A DNA stretch of 64,000 nucleotides from Pycnococcus provasolii (GCA_049487715.1 CP150546.1:248001-312000), one strand, 5' to 3'; counted from the stretch's first letter, positions 1 through 10,190 are shown. The notes: generated by a model from the sequence alone, not told the origin. Made by a program: numbers and translations.

Positions 1-703
1 GGAAGGGGCAGGCCGTCCCAAGGAGGTTAACCGTCCGAAAAGAAAAGCGCGCGCACTACTTCCTACCACTACCCTACTGTACGTTAGGAATTGCTGGCTG
101 GGCCATCATCGATATCCCCTACCACGGTGGTTGGCATCGATGGCATCGATGCAAGGTTGGGTTCGATGGAGAGCTCTCCTGACAGGCCTGATGAAAGGAA
201 AGGAGGAAGGATCCGAGGAGGCTCCTTCGTGATGTGATTTGAATGTGCTGTAGGTCCCGGCCGGCCGCATGAGAGTTGCATGGGCCGCGAGAGAGAGAGA
301 GCAACACCTGATGAGAGAGAGCAACTGGTAAAGTTTAGGGTACTCTCCAGTTGAGGAGGACCCGCCAAGTCCCGCGGGTAAGAAATAGCCTCTTCTCATT
401 CGGCCATTCTTCGCGCCAAAGCCCAAAGAAAGATTGCCAAACAAACACTCTTTTCTCAAGGTTGGCCATCTCTTTAGCAGCACCATATACTTTAGTAAAG
501 TTAAGGCCTGCTCGAACCACTTCCCTTCGGAGAGTTGTATTTACTTCCACAAAGTCACAAGACACACTCGTCTTAATTTACAGCGTTTTTAAAAGACTTC
601 CTAGTTAAGGTAAGACGTCCGCCTTAGCACCTTCTTCTTCTTTCTCAAAGCTCTCAGTCTTCTTCTTCTTTCTGCTTTCTGCTTTCGCACCCTTCTGCCA
701 AAG
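1..703. other. Left-edge non-coding stretch and 5' leader
   Basis: No convincing gene is seen. Short open frames occur on both strands but none shows a recognisable domain or steady codon bias. The last 80 bases are pyrimidine-rich (CTTCTTCTTCTTTCTC runs) and lead directly into the ATG at 704, so they are probably the leader of the Pro-rich glycoprotein gene. GA-rich repeats (GAGAGAGA) lie near 290-320. Confidence 0.5.
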
Positions 704-3700
704 ATGACGCGTCTTCACTTTGTGCTCTTTGTGCTCACGAGCACAGTGTGCTGCTGCAGCCTAATACCGAGCGCGCGAGCTCAGGCGCCGTCGTTCTACG
801 GACTGCAAACACTGTACCCGCCGCCTCCCCCACCGCCACCACCGCCGCCGTCGTCGCCACCACCGCCACCTGCGCCACCACCGCCGCCGCCTCCACCACC
901 TATGCCACCACCGCCGCCACCGCCACCACCGCCGCCGCCGCGGCCGCCGCCGCCGCTGCCGGGGACATCCATGCCGCTCGCCGTACAGTCCATCGTCACG
1001 ATGCGGGGATACAGCGGTACCACATTCAACAACACGGCACAGGATGCGTTCCGCGCCGGTGTGGCGGAGCACGTCAAAACGCGCATTCAGGTTAGCAAAG
1101 ATAACGTCATCATCGAACTTGTCAAGGACGTGTCTGGAGGCTCAGGCAGCGCGCCCGGGCCCGGGCCCGTGGGGCGGCGGGCCGGCGGGGGGCGACGACT
1201 GCTGCAAGTCTTGGCGGTGCGTGTCGAGTTTAAGGTGGAAGTCGTATCTGCCGTCGCTGCCGATTCCGTGCAAGCGATGCTCACGTCGGCGAAGGCTCAA
1301 GATCTGAGAAACACGCTCTTCAGCAGCGGCCTAGCGAGCCTCACTCAGCTTACGGTCAACCTTGCAGGACGCCTGTCAGCTCCGCCGCCGCCGCCGCCGC
1401 CGCCGCCAACACCACCGCCGCCGCCGCCGCCGCCTTCGCCGCCGCCTCCACCACGGCCACCGCCAAGCCCGCCGTTACCTCCATACACAGGTTGCACGCC
1501 ACTCGATTCGGAAATTGAAGTGTTCTGCAGTCCGCCGCCAGCCCCACCAAGCCCGCCACCACCGCCAAGCCCGCCGCCCTTACCACCAAGCCCACCGCCG
1601 CCGCCGCGCCCTCCGCTGGAGCCGCCGTATCCGCCGTATTTGCCGTTTGACTGCAGGCGGTATAACGCGTGCCCTCCACCGCCGCCCTCGCCACCGAGCC
1701 CGCCGCCGCCGCCCTTACCACCAAGCCCGCCGCCGCCGAGCCCGCCTCCGAGCCCGCCGCCTGCACCTTCGCCGCCGTCACCCCCTCCTCCTCCTCCGTT
1801 TCTGCCTCCGCCACCCTCCCCCCCTCCTTCGCCGCCGCCTCCGAATCGGCCTCCAGCGCCTCCCAAACCAACCCCGAGCTCGCCGCCGCCGAGCCCACCG
1901 CCTCCCAATCCGCCGCCGCCGCCGCCGCTTGCAAATGAGACAGTCTGCGCGAATGGAACCATGCGTAACAGCACCGGACAATGCGAGGACTTCGATGCGT
2001 GTGTGCTCACACCGTGCTTCCCCGGTGTGGAATGCACGGACTTGCCTGCGCCAAGCGAAGGAAGAACCTGTGGCAAATGCCCCGAACGCATGGAGGGCGA
2101 TGGCGCAACGTGCACCGTCCCACTCAAGTACGTGCTGAAGGATGATATCAAAAAAGCTGCCATGGAAATGCCCGAGGTGTTCTTGAAGCGACTTGGATTC
2201 GAACAGGCCAAGCTTGGACCGTATGCTACCAAGCCGTACAAACAAATTGGGATCGTCACATCATCCGTTGAATTCTCATACATGACAGCCAATGGCACGT
2301 TTCGTGGCAAGCAGCAGGCTGCGGTACTGCGTGCCTACTCAAGTGCGATGGGCGTCTGGGAGCCAGATGTGGAGCTCTACGTTTACGAGGAGAATGTCGC
2401 CCCGTCACGCCGGCAGGAGAGCCCAGGCACAGTTCCGGTGGTGACGGTGAGCGTTGCCGCATTTGCTCCATCTGAGGTCACGGAAGTTATTTTGAAACGC
2501 CTCGAAGCGTCTCTGACTGACGGTTCGCTGCGCTCGTCTCTTTTGAGTGGTGTCATTGCCTCATCTCAGCAAAACGCATTGATGACGCTTGGGACTGCAC
2601 AAATCGTAGACCCGCTAATCACAGCCACGGCGGCTTGTGCGATGAAGACGACGGTATCAAGTCCGCCGCCACCATCTCCAAACCCGCCCAGCCCGCCGCC
2701 CAGCCCGCCGCCGCCGCCCAGCCCACCGCCGGCGCCGGCATCTCCGCCGCCGCCGCCCAGCCCGCCGCCGCCACCACCACCTGGACTGAAATTGCCGCCT
2801 CCTCCGCCACCGCCCAGCCCGCCGCCGAGTCCGCCGCCACCACCGCCGAGCCCACCCCCGTATCCGCCGCCCAGTCCACCGAACCCATGGATTCCCCCCT
2901 TTGGCGATTTCCGCATCTCGCCACCGCCACCATACACGGTGTCGAATATGCCAGATGAGGGTATCGTGGAGGTTTGTGCCACGAGCGTGGCTGAAGCATT
3001 CGATGCTGATGCGATTCAAAACTCGAATGATGTTGCACTCCTTGAGCAGGCTGAGGCGGAGCGCTTGAAGGCTGTAGAGGCACGTCGGAGACCGCCTCCT
3101 CCCCCTCCGCCGCCGCCGAGCCCTCCACCGCCACCGCCAAGCCCGCCGCCGAGCCCGCCGCCACCGCCGCCAAGCCCACCCCCGATTCCATCGCCGCCAG
3201 TCGTGAAAGCGCAGAAAAAGGTTTACAAGGATCCACTCGGGGTGAATGAGGCGATGGGAATGAAACTTGAGGAGGGGTGGACCTTTTGGATGATCGTTGG
3301 CGCTATTACGCTGTTCTTTGTGGCCGTCATCGCGTACGCCACATTCGCATCAGGAAGGCGGACTCTTCACCGCTCGATCAGCTCAGCATCTTCGAAATAT
3401 GCGACGACGCAAGCCGATTCGGAGTACAATCCTGTGGTCATCTCGTCGGCGGCGTCTATGGCGGACGAGACCGAGGCGGAGGCTGCCGCCGCCGCCGCCG
3501 CCGAGGAGGGCATTCCCGATACACCATCGCGTCTCACGGCTGCCGCGCTCATGGCAGCTGCGGCGAGCCATGGGGAGGAAGACGAGGAGGACGCGGTGCC
3601 AAAGGGTCGTCCACATGGCAAGGATCCTGTAGTTGCCGAGATGTCTCCGGAGGGGTACAATCCCGCGTACGAAAGAGCTGGGACGGAAGGGGAGGGCGTT

Positions 3701-4531
3701 CGAGAGAATCCAGCGTTCCACGCGCAATCCAGCAATGCTGCGACGGCACCACTGCTTTCCGCAGAAACGGTGGATGCGCTCGTGTACGGAGGCGACATTG
3801 AAGAGGGAATGACCATCGTGATCGAGGCGTTCCGTCGCGTTGATAAGCAGAAGACTGGGGAAGTCAACAAGGCGGAGATGCTCAAAGAGCTTCGGGCAGA
3901 TCCGGCTCTGAAGCCGTTTATGCCACTACCCGCTCGCCCAAGCCTAGACGGCTCTCCTGACGTAACATTCGCGGATGTGCTGAATGAGCTGGAGCGGCGG
4001 CGGTTGCGACGCACTGTGAGCCTAGAGGAAGTTTTCGACCTTTTTAAGCCACGCAAGCCTACTGGTGCTACATCACCTGCTACGTCACCACGCAAGCCTG
4101 ATGCTGCTGCTGCTACTACCTCACCAGCTACGTCACCACGCAAGCCTGATGCTGCTCCTGATGCTGCTGCTGCTCCTCCTCCTCCTCAAGCCAAGGCTCC
4201 TGGGCTTTCCGCTTTCCGTGCAGCCGTCGCTGACGTATCTTCCGTCACAGCATCTTTCTCCGCCGCACCAAAACCAGCCGAGACGCCTCGCCTTGCCAGC
4301 ATAACCGCGGCTGCGACATCCCAAGCCGAGACGATGCGTCTCCTCGGAATCCAGGATGACGAGAGGGAGCAGGAGGAGGAGGAACCGTCGCCTTCCATCG
4401 CTCGCCTTACATTCGACGCCCTGAAGCATCTTGATTCGGACGACGAATCTGACGATGGCGAAGCGCTGGAGGAAGATAGCATGGACCAGGATCTCTCCGG
4501 ATTCGAAGACACGGACGACGGAAATAGCTAA
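704..4531 (+). CDS. Pro-rich (HRGP-like) type I membrane glycoprotein with EF-hand-like tail
   Basis: A 1275-residue protein predicted to sit in the plasma membrane with a wall-like ectodomain. Residues 1-26 are a hydrophobic signal peptide ending near SARAQA. Five blocks of poly-Pro/SPPPP sequence, typical of algal hydroxyproline-rich glycoproteins, separate globular parts. Two of these (about 90-225 and 480-640) look homologous to each other: both have a Gly/Thr/Phe start, a Ser/Arg/Gly loop (RRLLQ or SRRQES) and alternating Val strands. A Cys-rich EGF-like piece lies at about 415-470. One transmembrane helix (about 858-882) is followed by an Ala- and acid-rich tail of about 390 residues with a single EF-hand-like loop (DKQKTGEVNKAE, about 1044-1055; Gln at position 3 is atypical). 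Function is unknown; adhesion or wall-to-cytoplasm signalling is inference. Confidence 0.8.
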   Translation: MTRLHFVLFVLTSTVCCCSLIPSARAQAPSFYGLQTLYPPPPPPPPPPPSSPPPPPAPPPPPPPPPMPPPPPPPPPPPPRPPPPLPGTSMPLAVQSIVTMRGYSGTTFNNTAQDAFRAGVAEHVKTRIQVSKDNVIIELVKDVSGGSGSAPGPGPVGRRAGGGRRLLQVLAVRVEFKVEVVSAVAADSVQAMLTSAKAQDLRNTLFSSGLASLTQLTVNLAGRLSAPPPPPPPPPTPPPPPPPPSPPPPPRPPPSPPLPPYTGCTPLDSEIEVFCSPPPAPPSPPPPPSPPPLPPSPPPPPRPPLEPPYPPYLPFDCRRYNACPPPPPSPPSPPPPPLPPSPPPPSPPPSPPPAPSPPSPPPPPPFLPPPPSPPPSPPPPNRPPAPPKPTPSSPPPSPPPPNPPPPPPLANETVCANGTMRNSTGQCEDFDACVLTPCFPGVECTDLPAPSEGRTCGKCPERMEGDGATCTVPLKYVLKDDIKKAAMEMPEVFLKRLGFEQAKLGPYATKPYKQIGIVTSSVEFSYMTANGTFRGKQQAAVLRAYSSAMGVWEPDVELYVYEENVAPSRRQESPGTVPVVTVSVAAFAPSEVTEVILKRLEASLTDGSLRSSLLSGVIASSQQNALMTLGTAQIVDPLITATAACAMKTTVSSPPPPSPNPPSPPPSPPPPPSPPPAPASPPPPPSPPPPPPPGLKLPPPPPPPSPPPSPPPPPPSPPPYPPPSPPNPWIPPFGDFRISPPPPYTVSNMPDEGIVEVCATSVAEAFDADAIQNSNDVALLEQAEAERLKAVEARRRPPPPPPPPPSPPPPPPSPPPSPPPPPPSPPPIPSPPVVKAQKKVYKDPLGVNEAMGMKLEEGWTFWMIVGAITLFFVAVIAYATFASGRRTLHRSISSASSKYATTQADSEYNPVVISSAASMADETEAEAAAAAAAEEGIPDTPSRLTAAALMAAAASHGEEDEEDAVPKGRPHGKDPVVAEMSPEGYNPAYERAGTEGEGVRENPAFHAQSSNAATAPLLSAETVDALVYGGDIEEGMTIVIEAFRRVDKQKTGEVNKAEMLKELRADPALKPFMPLPARPSLDGSPDVTFADVLNELERRRLRRTVSLEEVFDLFKPRKPTGATSPATSPRKPDAAAATTSPATSPRKPDAAPDAAAAPPPPQAKAPGLSAFRAAVADVSSVTASFSAAPKPAETPRLASITAAATSQAETMRLLGIQDDEREQEEEEPSPSIARLTFDALKHLDSDDESDDGEALEEDSMDQDLSGFEDTDDGNS

Positions 4532-4931
4532 AACGTATACGGGTACAAAACATGTTTTGGTGTTGCCAGCCAGAAAAATGCCTTGGGGTGAATATTCGAA
4601 TCTCAAGAAAGAAAAATTGGAGGGGTGAACTTTTAGAAGAGGTTGTTGGAAACCTGTAACTAAACGACGACAACTCCTTCATCTAAATGATCAAAAGAAA
4701 AGACAAAAGACGAGAAAAAAAGAAGAAACTAAGTAACAATGAAAGTCAAGATAGAAGTAAGTGATTTTCTCAGCACGCGGCCTCATTCGCATAAGTTGCG
4801 AAAACATTGTTTTTTTTTGTGGCAAACGCGCGCGTCACAGGTTCGTGTCATGGAAAAAATGACAACATACACCTTCCTTCTTTCAAGCACGATGACGGGC
4901 CGCGTATCGACGACGTCATCCTACATTACCG
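4532..4931. other. Convergent intergenic region
   Basis: AT-richer spacer between the 3' ends of the Pro-rich glycoprotein gene (+) and the esterase gene (-). It should hold both 3' UTRs. No gene or clear element is seen. Confidence 0.5.
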
Positions 4932-6590
4932 TCAACCTCCACGCGAGTGATCATGCGAATGCGAATGACCGCCTGTCACACGCGGTCTTCGCCTCGTACG
5001 TAAGTACTTGATTGCATGCGCGAGGAAGCACCAAATCAGAAGCCCTATGCTACCGTACTTGATCCACTTGCGAGAAACCGGATCGATCGTATTCCACAGA
5101 CTCGTGGCCCCTCCAGCGCCAGGCACGAAAAGGCCAGGCGGACAGCACTTCATGCATGGATATGCTCCCGACTGTCGCCACACCATCGGCTTCTGCACAC
5201 CGCCAGAGGCATCTCCCGAGCGCGCCGCGGTCATGAATGACTCGAATGCCTGCAGCTGCGTTGCCGGCGCGCCGTCGCCCTGTGTCGCTTCCACGCCTCG
5301 CCAGGAAAAGCAGTGGTGCCTGCACCTGTCTACAAAGGCTCCCGCGGCCCCACCCTTCTTGCTCGAAAGCGCCTTCGCCATCGCCGTCTCCACAGCGTCG
5401 CCAAAGGCGTTCACGCGAGGCACGTGCGTGCTATCGGCTGGGCTCAGCACGTTCCCAAGCATCCACGCGTCAAACACGCTCTGCAAAAGGAAGATGGGGC
5501 TGCGAATGTGTGGTATCAAGTGCTCCGCGAACAGACAGCGGTACTCGTCGTCGCCGGCATTCTCCACCGCGCATGCTTCCGGAACAGCGACGCGGTGGTG
5601 CGCATGCACGAAGCGCATCGACGCAACGTAGTCGTGAGGGTGCTCTTTTCCGAAAAAGTTGGGCGACTCGTGGTGTAGAAAGACGCCCGAGTCTGCGAGT
5701 GCCAGCACCTTGGCACGGCTTCCCATGCGTTCGAGCTGGTCCGCGACGCGATCAACCTGCAGCAGAGCTCCGAGAGCGCCGGCAGATCCTCCCGCGAGCA
5801 CGACGGTGTCCGCCTTATCGAGCCCATGCGATTCGAAAAGCTGCTGCACAACTGCGCGAACGATGGCATCTCCACGGCTGCGTGGAGCCGAGCCATCTCC
5901 GGCGCCGGCGGCCATTTCTCCCGCCGTGCCGCTGAACGAAGCTCCGTCGCAGTAGCGCACGAACGCGAGTGAGTAGTCGCGCAAGCTTGACGCAAAGAGC
6001 GGGTCCCAGTCTGAGCCGAGGCGTGCAGTTGGCCAGTCGCCGCTCGTGGATCCCATCATGCCCTTCGCTCGGTCCGTGCAGCTCTCCCCTCCTGGCCGCG
6101 GTGTTGACTTTTCGCTCGTGCACCACGCGCCACCCTGCAGGTAGATGAGGTGGTGCCGTCTTCCGATACCCGCGTGTCCTTTACGGTAATAGAAGGCGCC
6201 TTGCGTACCGTCGAGGCACGTTGCCGCCGTATCGTTGAGCCGGTGGAGCGTGAGGATTCTCCTGTCGTCGCCGACGTCAGCCGGCATGTCAGGTGGTGTT
6301 CGCATAAGTCCGTTGGGCATGCGTTCGCTGGCCCACAGTCCTTCGCTGGGTTCCTTCGAAGCTTGCCTGTCAAATCGCACAGCCATGCTCCTGACAAAGT
6401 CCGCGTGCATGTCCTCCGCGCGCGGTGCGACAGCTTTGTTAATGTTCTTGTGTGCGAAGTCGTACGCACCGTATAAAAGAATCGCGGCGACTGCGGTGGT
6501 CAGGAGGACACGTAAGCGCGTAAACAGAGGCGACATGCCTGTATCAGCGACGATGATGTCAAGCGACGACGACGACGTGATGGTGGACAT
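4932..6590 (-). CDS. Pectin acetylesterase/Notum-family hydrolase, membrane anchored
   Basis: A 552-residue alpha/beta-hydrolase of the pectinacetylesterase/Notum family, which removes acetyl or acyl groups from polysaccharides or proteins. Visible family features are the oxyanion block around YLQGGAWC, conserved Cys residues, RYCDGASFSG, and the nucleophile elbow GGSAGALG (Ser near residue 270). FLLQSVFDAW supplies the likely Asp region, and a CRHHC segment supplies the likely catalytic His. A hydrophobic helix (about 22-45) follows the N-terminus and a second one (about 513-533) lies near a basic, His-rich C-terminus, so the catalytic domain is probably lumenal or extracellular between two anchors. 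Land-plant PAEs usually have a signal peptide and no C-terminal helix. The substrate cannot be told from sequence. Confidence 0.8.
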   Translation of the reverse strand: MSTITSSSSLDIIVADTGMSPLFTRLRVLLTTAVAAILLYGAYDFAHKNINKAVAPRAEDMHADFVRSMAVRFDRQASKEPSEGLWASERMPNGLMRTPPDMPADVGDDRRILTLHRLNDTAATCLDGTQGAFYYRKGHAGIGRRHHLIYLQGGAWCTSEKSTPRPGGESCTDRAKGMMGSTSGDWPTARLGSDWDPLFASSLRDYSLAFVRYCDGASFSGTAGEMAAGAGDGSAPRSRGDAIVRAVVQQLFESHGLDKADTVVLAGGSAGALGALLQVDRVADQLERMGSRAKVLALADSGVFLHHESPNFFGKEHPHDYVASMRFVHAHHRVAVPEACAVENAGDDEYRCLFAEHLIPHIRSPIFLLQSVFDAWMLGNVLSPADSTHVPRVNAFGDAVETAMAKALSSKKGGAAGAFVDRCRHHCFSWRGVEATQGDGAPATQLQAFESFMTAARSGDASGGVQKPMVWRQSGAYPCMKCCPPGLFVPGAGGATSLWNTIDPVSRKWIKYGSIGLLIWCFLAHAIKYLRTRRRPRVTGGHSHSHDHSRGG

Positions 6591-7290
6591 ACTTACTTAT
6601 CCCCTACTAACCTTAGTAGTACACCAACCACGAATCCGTCCCCAACTATGATACCTTTAAGAACTACTATCGTAGTGAATACTGTATACTAAGAGATCGC
6701 CGAGACAATCTGACTGATGTTTGACGAGACTGACAGACAGACTCCTGGTGATGAAGATGAAGATGCCGGCCAGTGATGATGAAGATGACGAATGATGCGA
6801 TGTCGATGTGAAGAGGCGCAAGGACGTACCAACTACCGTCTATGTAGTTAAGGGATCTCTGACACAAATAAGTTTAAGGGAGGGCTTGTGCCAAACAAAC
6901 CTGCTAAAAGACATTACCTTACCTCAATAGAATACAGTAGATGCAACAATAGACGGATCCCCTTAGGTGATCCCCTTCATCAATTGTACCACTATGGTAG
7001 TCTATGATAGGAGCCGTGGCCATTTTTTCACCGCGTTAAGGCTAGCCGCACAGGTCGGCAAGGGCGGTGGCCTTCGCTTCATCCAAAAGGCAAGGGCGTG
7101 GCCTTCCGTGGTTGTTTTTGAGGCTCGCCGACCATTTCCCTGGTTGGTTTGGTTTGATTTCCCCCCAATGAACCAGCGACGATTCGTTTAGAGGTGCATA
7201 ATAGGGTGGTAAACCTTTAGTGGTAGATATTTCCCCGGGGAATCCCGCCGGAAATCCAGACCGGTCATTCTTTGTCAGTCTACTCTTAGG
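6591..7290. other. Divergent intergenic region
   Basis: About 700 bases between two divergent start codons. It is AT-richer than the genes, with runs such as GATGAAGATGAAGATG near 6750-6790. Short open frames are present but unsupported. It presumably holds promoters for the esterase (-) and the cytochrome b561 gene (+); no specific motif was recognised. Confidence 0.5.
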
Positions 7291-8070
7291 ATGTTCATGG
7301 CGCACCGTGTGGGATCCGTCATGGTGACACCCATGACGACGACAGGCTCATGGGCGTCCTCAGCCTTCATGAAGCACGCGTCCTCTTCCTTTATCAAGAA
7401 GCCTGTTACATTCCCTGGTGGTTCCTTTCCCTTTCAAGCGGGTGCTAATGTTAATAAAATGGTGTCCTCATCCGCCTCTTCAGCATCATCTTCAGCATCT
7501 TCAGCATCTTCTTCCGGTGTGGTGGCGGAGAAACTCGAGAACTACACAGCTGTGCACCAACTGCTCCACTGGCTCATGGCCGGCGCGGCAATCACGTGCT
7601 TCACCACAGTCAACATCGCGCAGCAGTCGAAGGATAAGAAGACGAAAGGGGACATGATGCACTTACATAAGAGCGCGGGGACGCTCGCGGCGATGCTCCT
7701 CGTTCCACGCGTCGGTATACGACTCGCCAGTAAACTACCCGCGCTGCCGTCAGGACACGCACTCGAACACCTTGCCGCACGCATCGGACACGCGGGACTG
7801 TATGCGGGCATGACGATCATGCCTGTGACTGGCGTCGTCATGGGGTACTATGGAGGCAAGGGCTTGCCTTTTTTCACAACCACCATCCCAGGAGCTCCCA
7901 AGGAGAAGAGGAACGGAAAGCTCGCAGGACAGGCGTTCAAGATTCACAAGAAGCTCGGCATCCCGTTCGAGGCTCTGTTTGGAGCGCACATTGGTGCCGT
8001 CGGCTACCACCATGTCGTCAAGAACCAGCCGATCCTCTGGGGCATGCTGGGAGGACACGCGGTTGCGTAA
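7291..8070 (+). CDS. Prokaryotic-type cytochrome b561 family protein
   Basis: A 259-residue protein with a Ser/Ala-rich, weakly basic N-terminal extension (about 80 residues) that resembles an organelle transit peptide. The rest fits the bacterial b561/Ni-hydrogenase cytochrome-b family: four hydrophobic segments with His residues where haem ligands are expected (VHQLLHWLMA, MHLHKSAGTL, RIGHAGLYAGM and GAHIGAVGYHH). Bacterial members pass electrons from quinol or superoxide through two haems. The plant and animal ascorbate-reducible b561 family is a different fold, so this is the prokaryote-derived type. A mitochondrial or plastid inner-membrane location is inferred from the extension only. 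Confidence 0.8.
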   Translation: MFMAHRVGSVMVTPMTTTGSWASSAFMKHASSSFIKKPVTFPGGSFPFQAGANVNKMVSSSASSASSSASSASSSGVVAEKLENYTAVHQLLHWLMAGAAITCFTTVNIAQQSKDKKTKGDMMHLHKSAGTLAAMLLVPRVGIRLASKLPALPSGHALEHLAARIGHAGLYAGMTIMPVTGVVMGYYGGKGLPFFTTTIPGAPKEKRNGKLAGQAFKIHKKLGIPFEALFGAHIGAVGYHHVVKNQPILWGMLGGHAVA

Positions 8071-8230
8071 AGACGTTTCTTTTTTACTTGATATCAAGTA
8101 ATATTTTTTTCCACCTTAAAAGACGTGAATGACGACCGGGTAGCCAACTTGTTGAGTACCCGGTTTCCAAAAACTTGCTTATCATTCTTCTTTACTTTAC
8201 AGTTTACAGTATTTTTGTACAGTACAACTG

Positions 8231-10012
8231 CTAAGTTTTACTGTACACCGCGCTAGTGCTGCTAGTCGCGCCGGCTGCGACGAGGCGTGACGAATCGCCT
8301 TCACTAGTTGGTTGTCCATCTTCCGACACCGCCGCCAGCTCATTGTCCGTCCACTTGGTTGCGCCACCTCCTCCCACCGCGAGCTTCTCCATCACCTCCT
8401 CGAGCGTCAAGCCTCGTGTTTCTGGCACGCACAAGAATACAAACACCAAGCTCATCAGCATCACAAACGCAAACGGATACAAACCCATGGCACTTTTCGC
8501 AACGGAGAGGAACATCATCGAACTCGTGCTTCCAAAAATGTACATCAATGCCGTGGCCAGACCTTGGCCTGCGCCTCGTGTTTCGGTGGTGAACAACTCG
8601 CTGGAAAGCACCCAGTAAACCGTTCCCCAGCTCGAGTAGAACGTAAAGGTGAAAGCGCACGCAAATGTCACCAACAGCGCCACATTGCCCAACGAAGAGC
8701 CCACCGCTAGCACAAGCAATGCTGCCGCGCCGACCAAGCTTCCGAAGAGTAGCAGAGGGCGCCGTCCAAGCCTGTCCACAGCCCACAAGCCGAACATCAC
8801 TCCCACCAGTTTGGAGGCGGCAACCGCCGAAGCTATCAAATTTCTCGAGGCGGAGGAGGTGACGCCTGCGAGGTGCGCGAGCTCCTGCACGTACACGATG
8901 ATCGACGTCGATGCGCACATCTGATTGAAAAATGCGAGTGTGCACGCAATGAGCAGGCCACGACGCTCGGGTCCAGCGCCCGTTCTAAGCAGGCGTGCGA
9001 CTGCACGCGCGTTCGAAAGGAGAGCGCCGCACGTCGAGTACCATGCTGACGAAGAGAAGGGAAGGTGGCGAGGTGGCGCGGGGGCTGCTGGATCGGACGC
9101 ACGCGAGCCCGACGAGAGCTGCTGCATCCTTTCGAAGCGCTCCACCGAGTCCCAGATCTCAAGCAGCTCGTCGTTCACCCACGTACAGTGCGACACATCC
9201 ACACCGTCCACCGCCGGGATCTGTGTGGCTGTCGGTCGACGCGGCGTGTGTGCATCCCAACCAGGAGGGGGCGAGGCACCACGCAGCCACTCGATGGCGC
9301 GCAGAGCCCTTCTCATTTCACCTCGCATGATAAGCCAACGAGGACTTTCCGGAAGCGCAACCATCGCAAGAGGCAAAGCAACCGCGGGTGGTAGTCCAAT
9401 GCACACCAAATATCTCCAGCCGTGGCTGACGTTGCTGAACGCGTAGTCCGTAGCGGTTGCAACCAGAAATCCCACAGCAATGGCAACCTCGTAGCACGCC
9501 ACGAGCGTTCCTCTCGCCTCCGGCGTCGCCGTCTCGCACAGGTAACATGGCGAAGCGACGCTGCTGATACCTACACCGAGTCCGGTGACCCAACGTCCGA
9601 CCACCATCACATACACGTTCGGCGCGACCAGCATGATGGCTGGTCCAACGGTGTACGGCAAGGCGCTGAGTGCGATGGACGTTCTTCTCCCAAGAGCCAC
9701 GAGCGTCGCCCCACCCAACAAGCTGCCAAATGCCGCGCCAAACTTCGCGCTCGCGACGACGCCTTCCTTGCCGACCGTCGTCAGTTCCAGGTCGCTGCCC
9801 ATGGAGTCGAGCGCGCCGCCGACGAATCCGAGGTCGTACCCGAACAGCAGGCCGCCGAGCGACGCGAGCACGACGGAGCGTACGGCCATGGCGCGGCGCG
9901 ACGGCAGAGTGGCGAGGGGCGGAGGAGGGGACGACGTCGACATGGATGTGGATGGCAACAACGTCAACAACAACTTCAAAACGTTACTTTGACGGGAGGG
10001 GGGGGAAATCAT
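8231..10012 (-). CDS. Sugar porter (MFS, SLC2-like)
   Basis: A 593-residue, twelve-helix major facilitator of the sugar porter family. Hallmarks are FGYDLGFVGGAL in helix 1, the loop motifs LGRRTS and DRLGRRPLLLFG, PESPRWLIMRGE after helix 6, and PETRGLTLEEV at the end of helix 12. A central cytoplasmic loop of roughly 110 residues (Pro/Ser-rich, with WEWL-like helices) is longer than usual. The frame extends upstream only through a non-ATG codon and a telomere-like repeat, so the ATG at 10012 or the next one at 9943 is the start. Substrate is probably a hexose or polyol, with proton coupling inferred from the family. Confidence 0.85.
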   Translation of the reverse strand: MISPPSRQSNVLKLLLTLLPSTSMSTSSPPPPLATLPSRRAMAVRSVVLASLGGLLFGYDLGFVGGALDSMGSDLELTTVGKEGVVASAKFGAAFGSLLGGATLVALGRRTSIALSALPYTVGPAIMLVAPNVYVMVVGRWVTGLGVGISSVASPCYLCETATPEARGTLVACYEVAIAVGFLVATATDYAFSNVSHGWRYLVCIGLPPAVALPLAMVALPESPRWLIMRGEMRRALRAIEWLRGASPPPGWDAHTPRRPTATQIPAVDGVDVSHCTWVNDELLEIWDSVERFERMQQLSSGSRASDPAAPAPPRHLPFSSSAWYSTCGALLSNARAVARLLRTGAGPERRGLLIACTLAFFNQMCASTSIIVYVQELAHLAGVTSSASRNLIASAVAASKLVGVMFGLWAVDRLGRRPLLLFGSLVGAAALLVLAVGSSLGNVALLVTFACAFTFTFYSSWGTVYWVLSSELFTTETRGAGQGLATALMYIFGSTSSMMFLSVAKSAMGLYPFAFVMLMSLVFVFLCVPETRGLTLEEVMEKLAVGGGGATKWTDNELAAVSEDGQPTSEGDSSRLVAAGATSSTSAVYSKT

Positions 10013-10024
10013 ATGTGTGTGCCG

Positions 10025-10046
10025 TAACCCTAACCCTAATCCTGAT
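10025..10046. repeat. Telomere-like CCCTAA tract
   Basis: Two perfect TAACCC units followed by degenerate ones (TAATCCTGATCCC). It lies 13-34 bases upstream of the sugar-porter ATG at 10012 (82 bases from the alternative ATG at 9943). One of several such tracts near start codons in this window. Confidence 0.75.
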
Positions 10047-10190
10047 CCCGCACTCCCCGCAGTCACACAACGGTCTCCCACGTCTTGACGAGGCAAGAGG
10101 TCAACAACAAGGCAGAACGTGGTAATACATTGTACTACCCTACCAACGGTATCATAAATTTTAACATCTGGTTAGCTAACCTTAAGTTAC

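Noticed and set aside
1345-2310. Glycine-rich open frame on the minus strand
   Set aside because: It is the antisense of the poly-Pro coding blocks (CCG/CCA repeats read as Gly).
6591-7290. Search for tRNA or other small RNA genes in the larger spacers
   Set aside because: No B-box-like GGTTCGAATCC or cloverleaf was found by eye; a covariance-model scan would be needed to exclude them.
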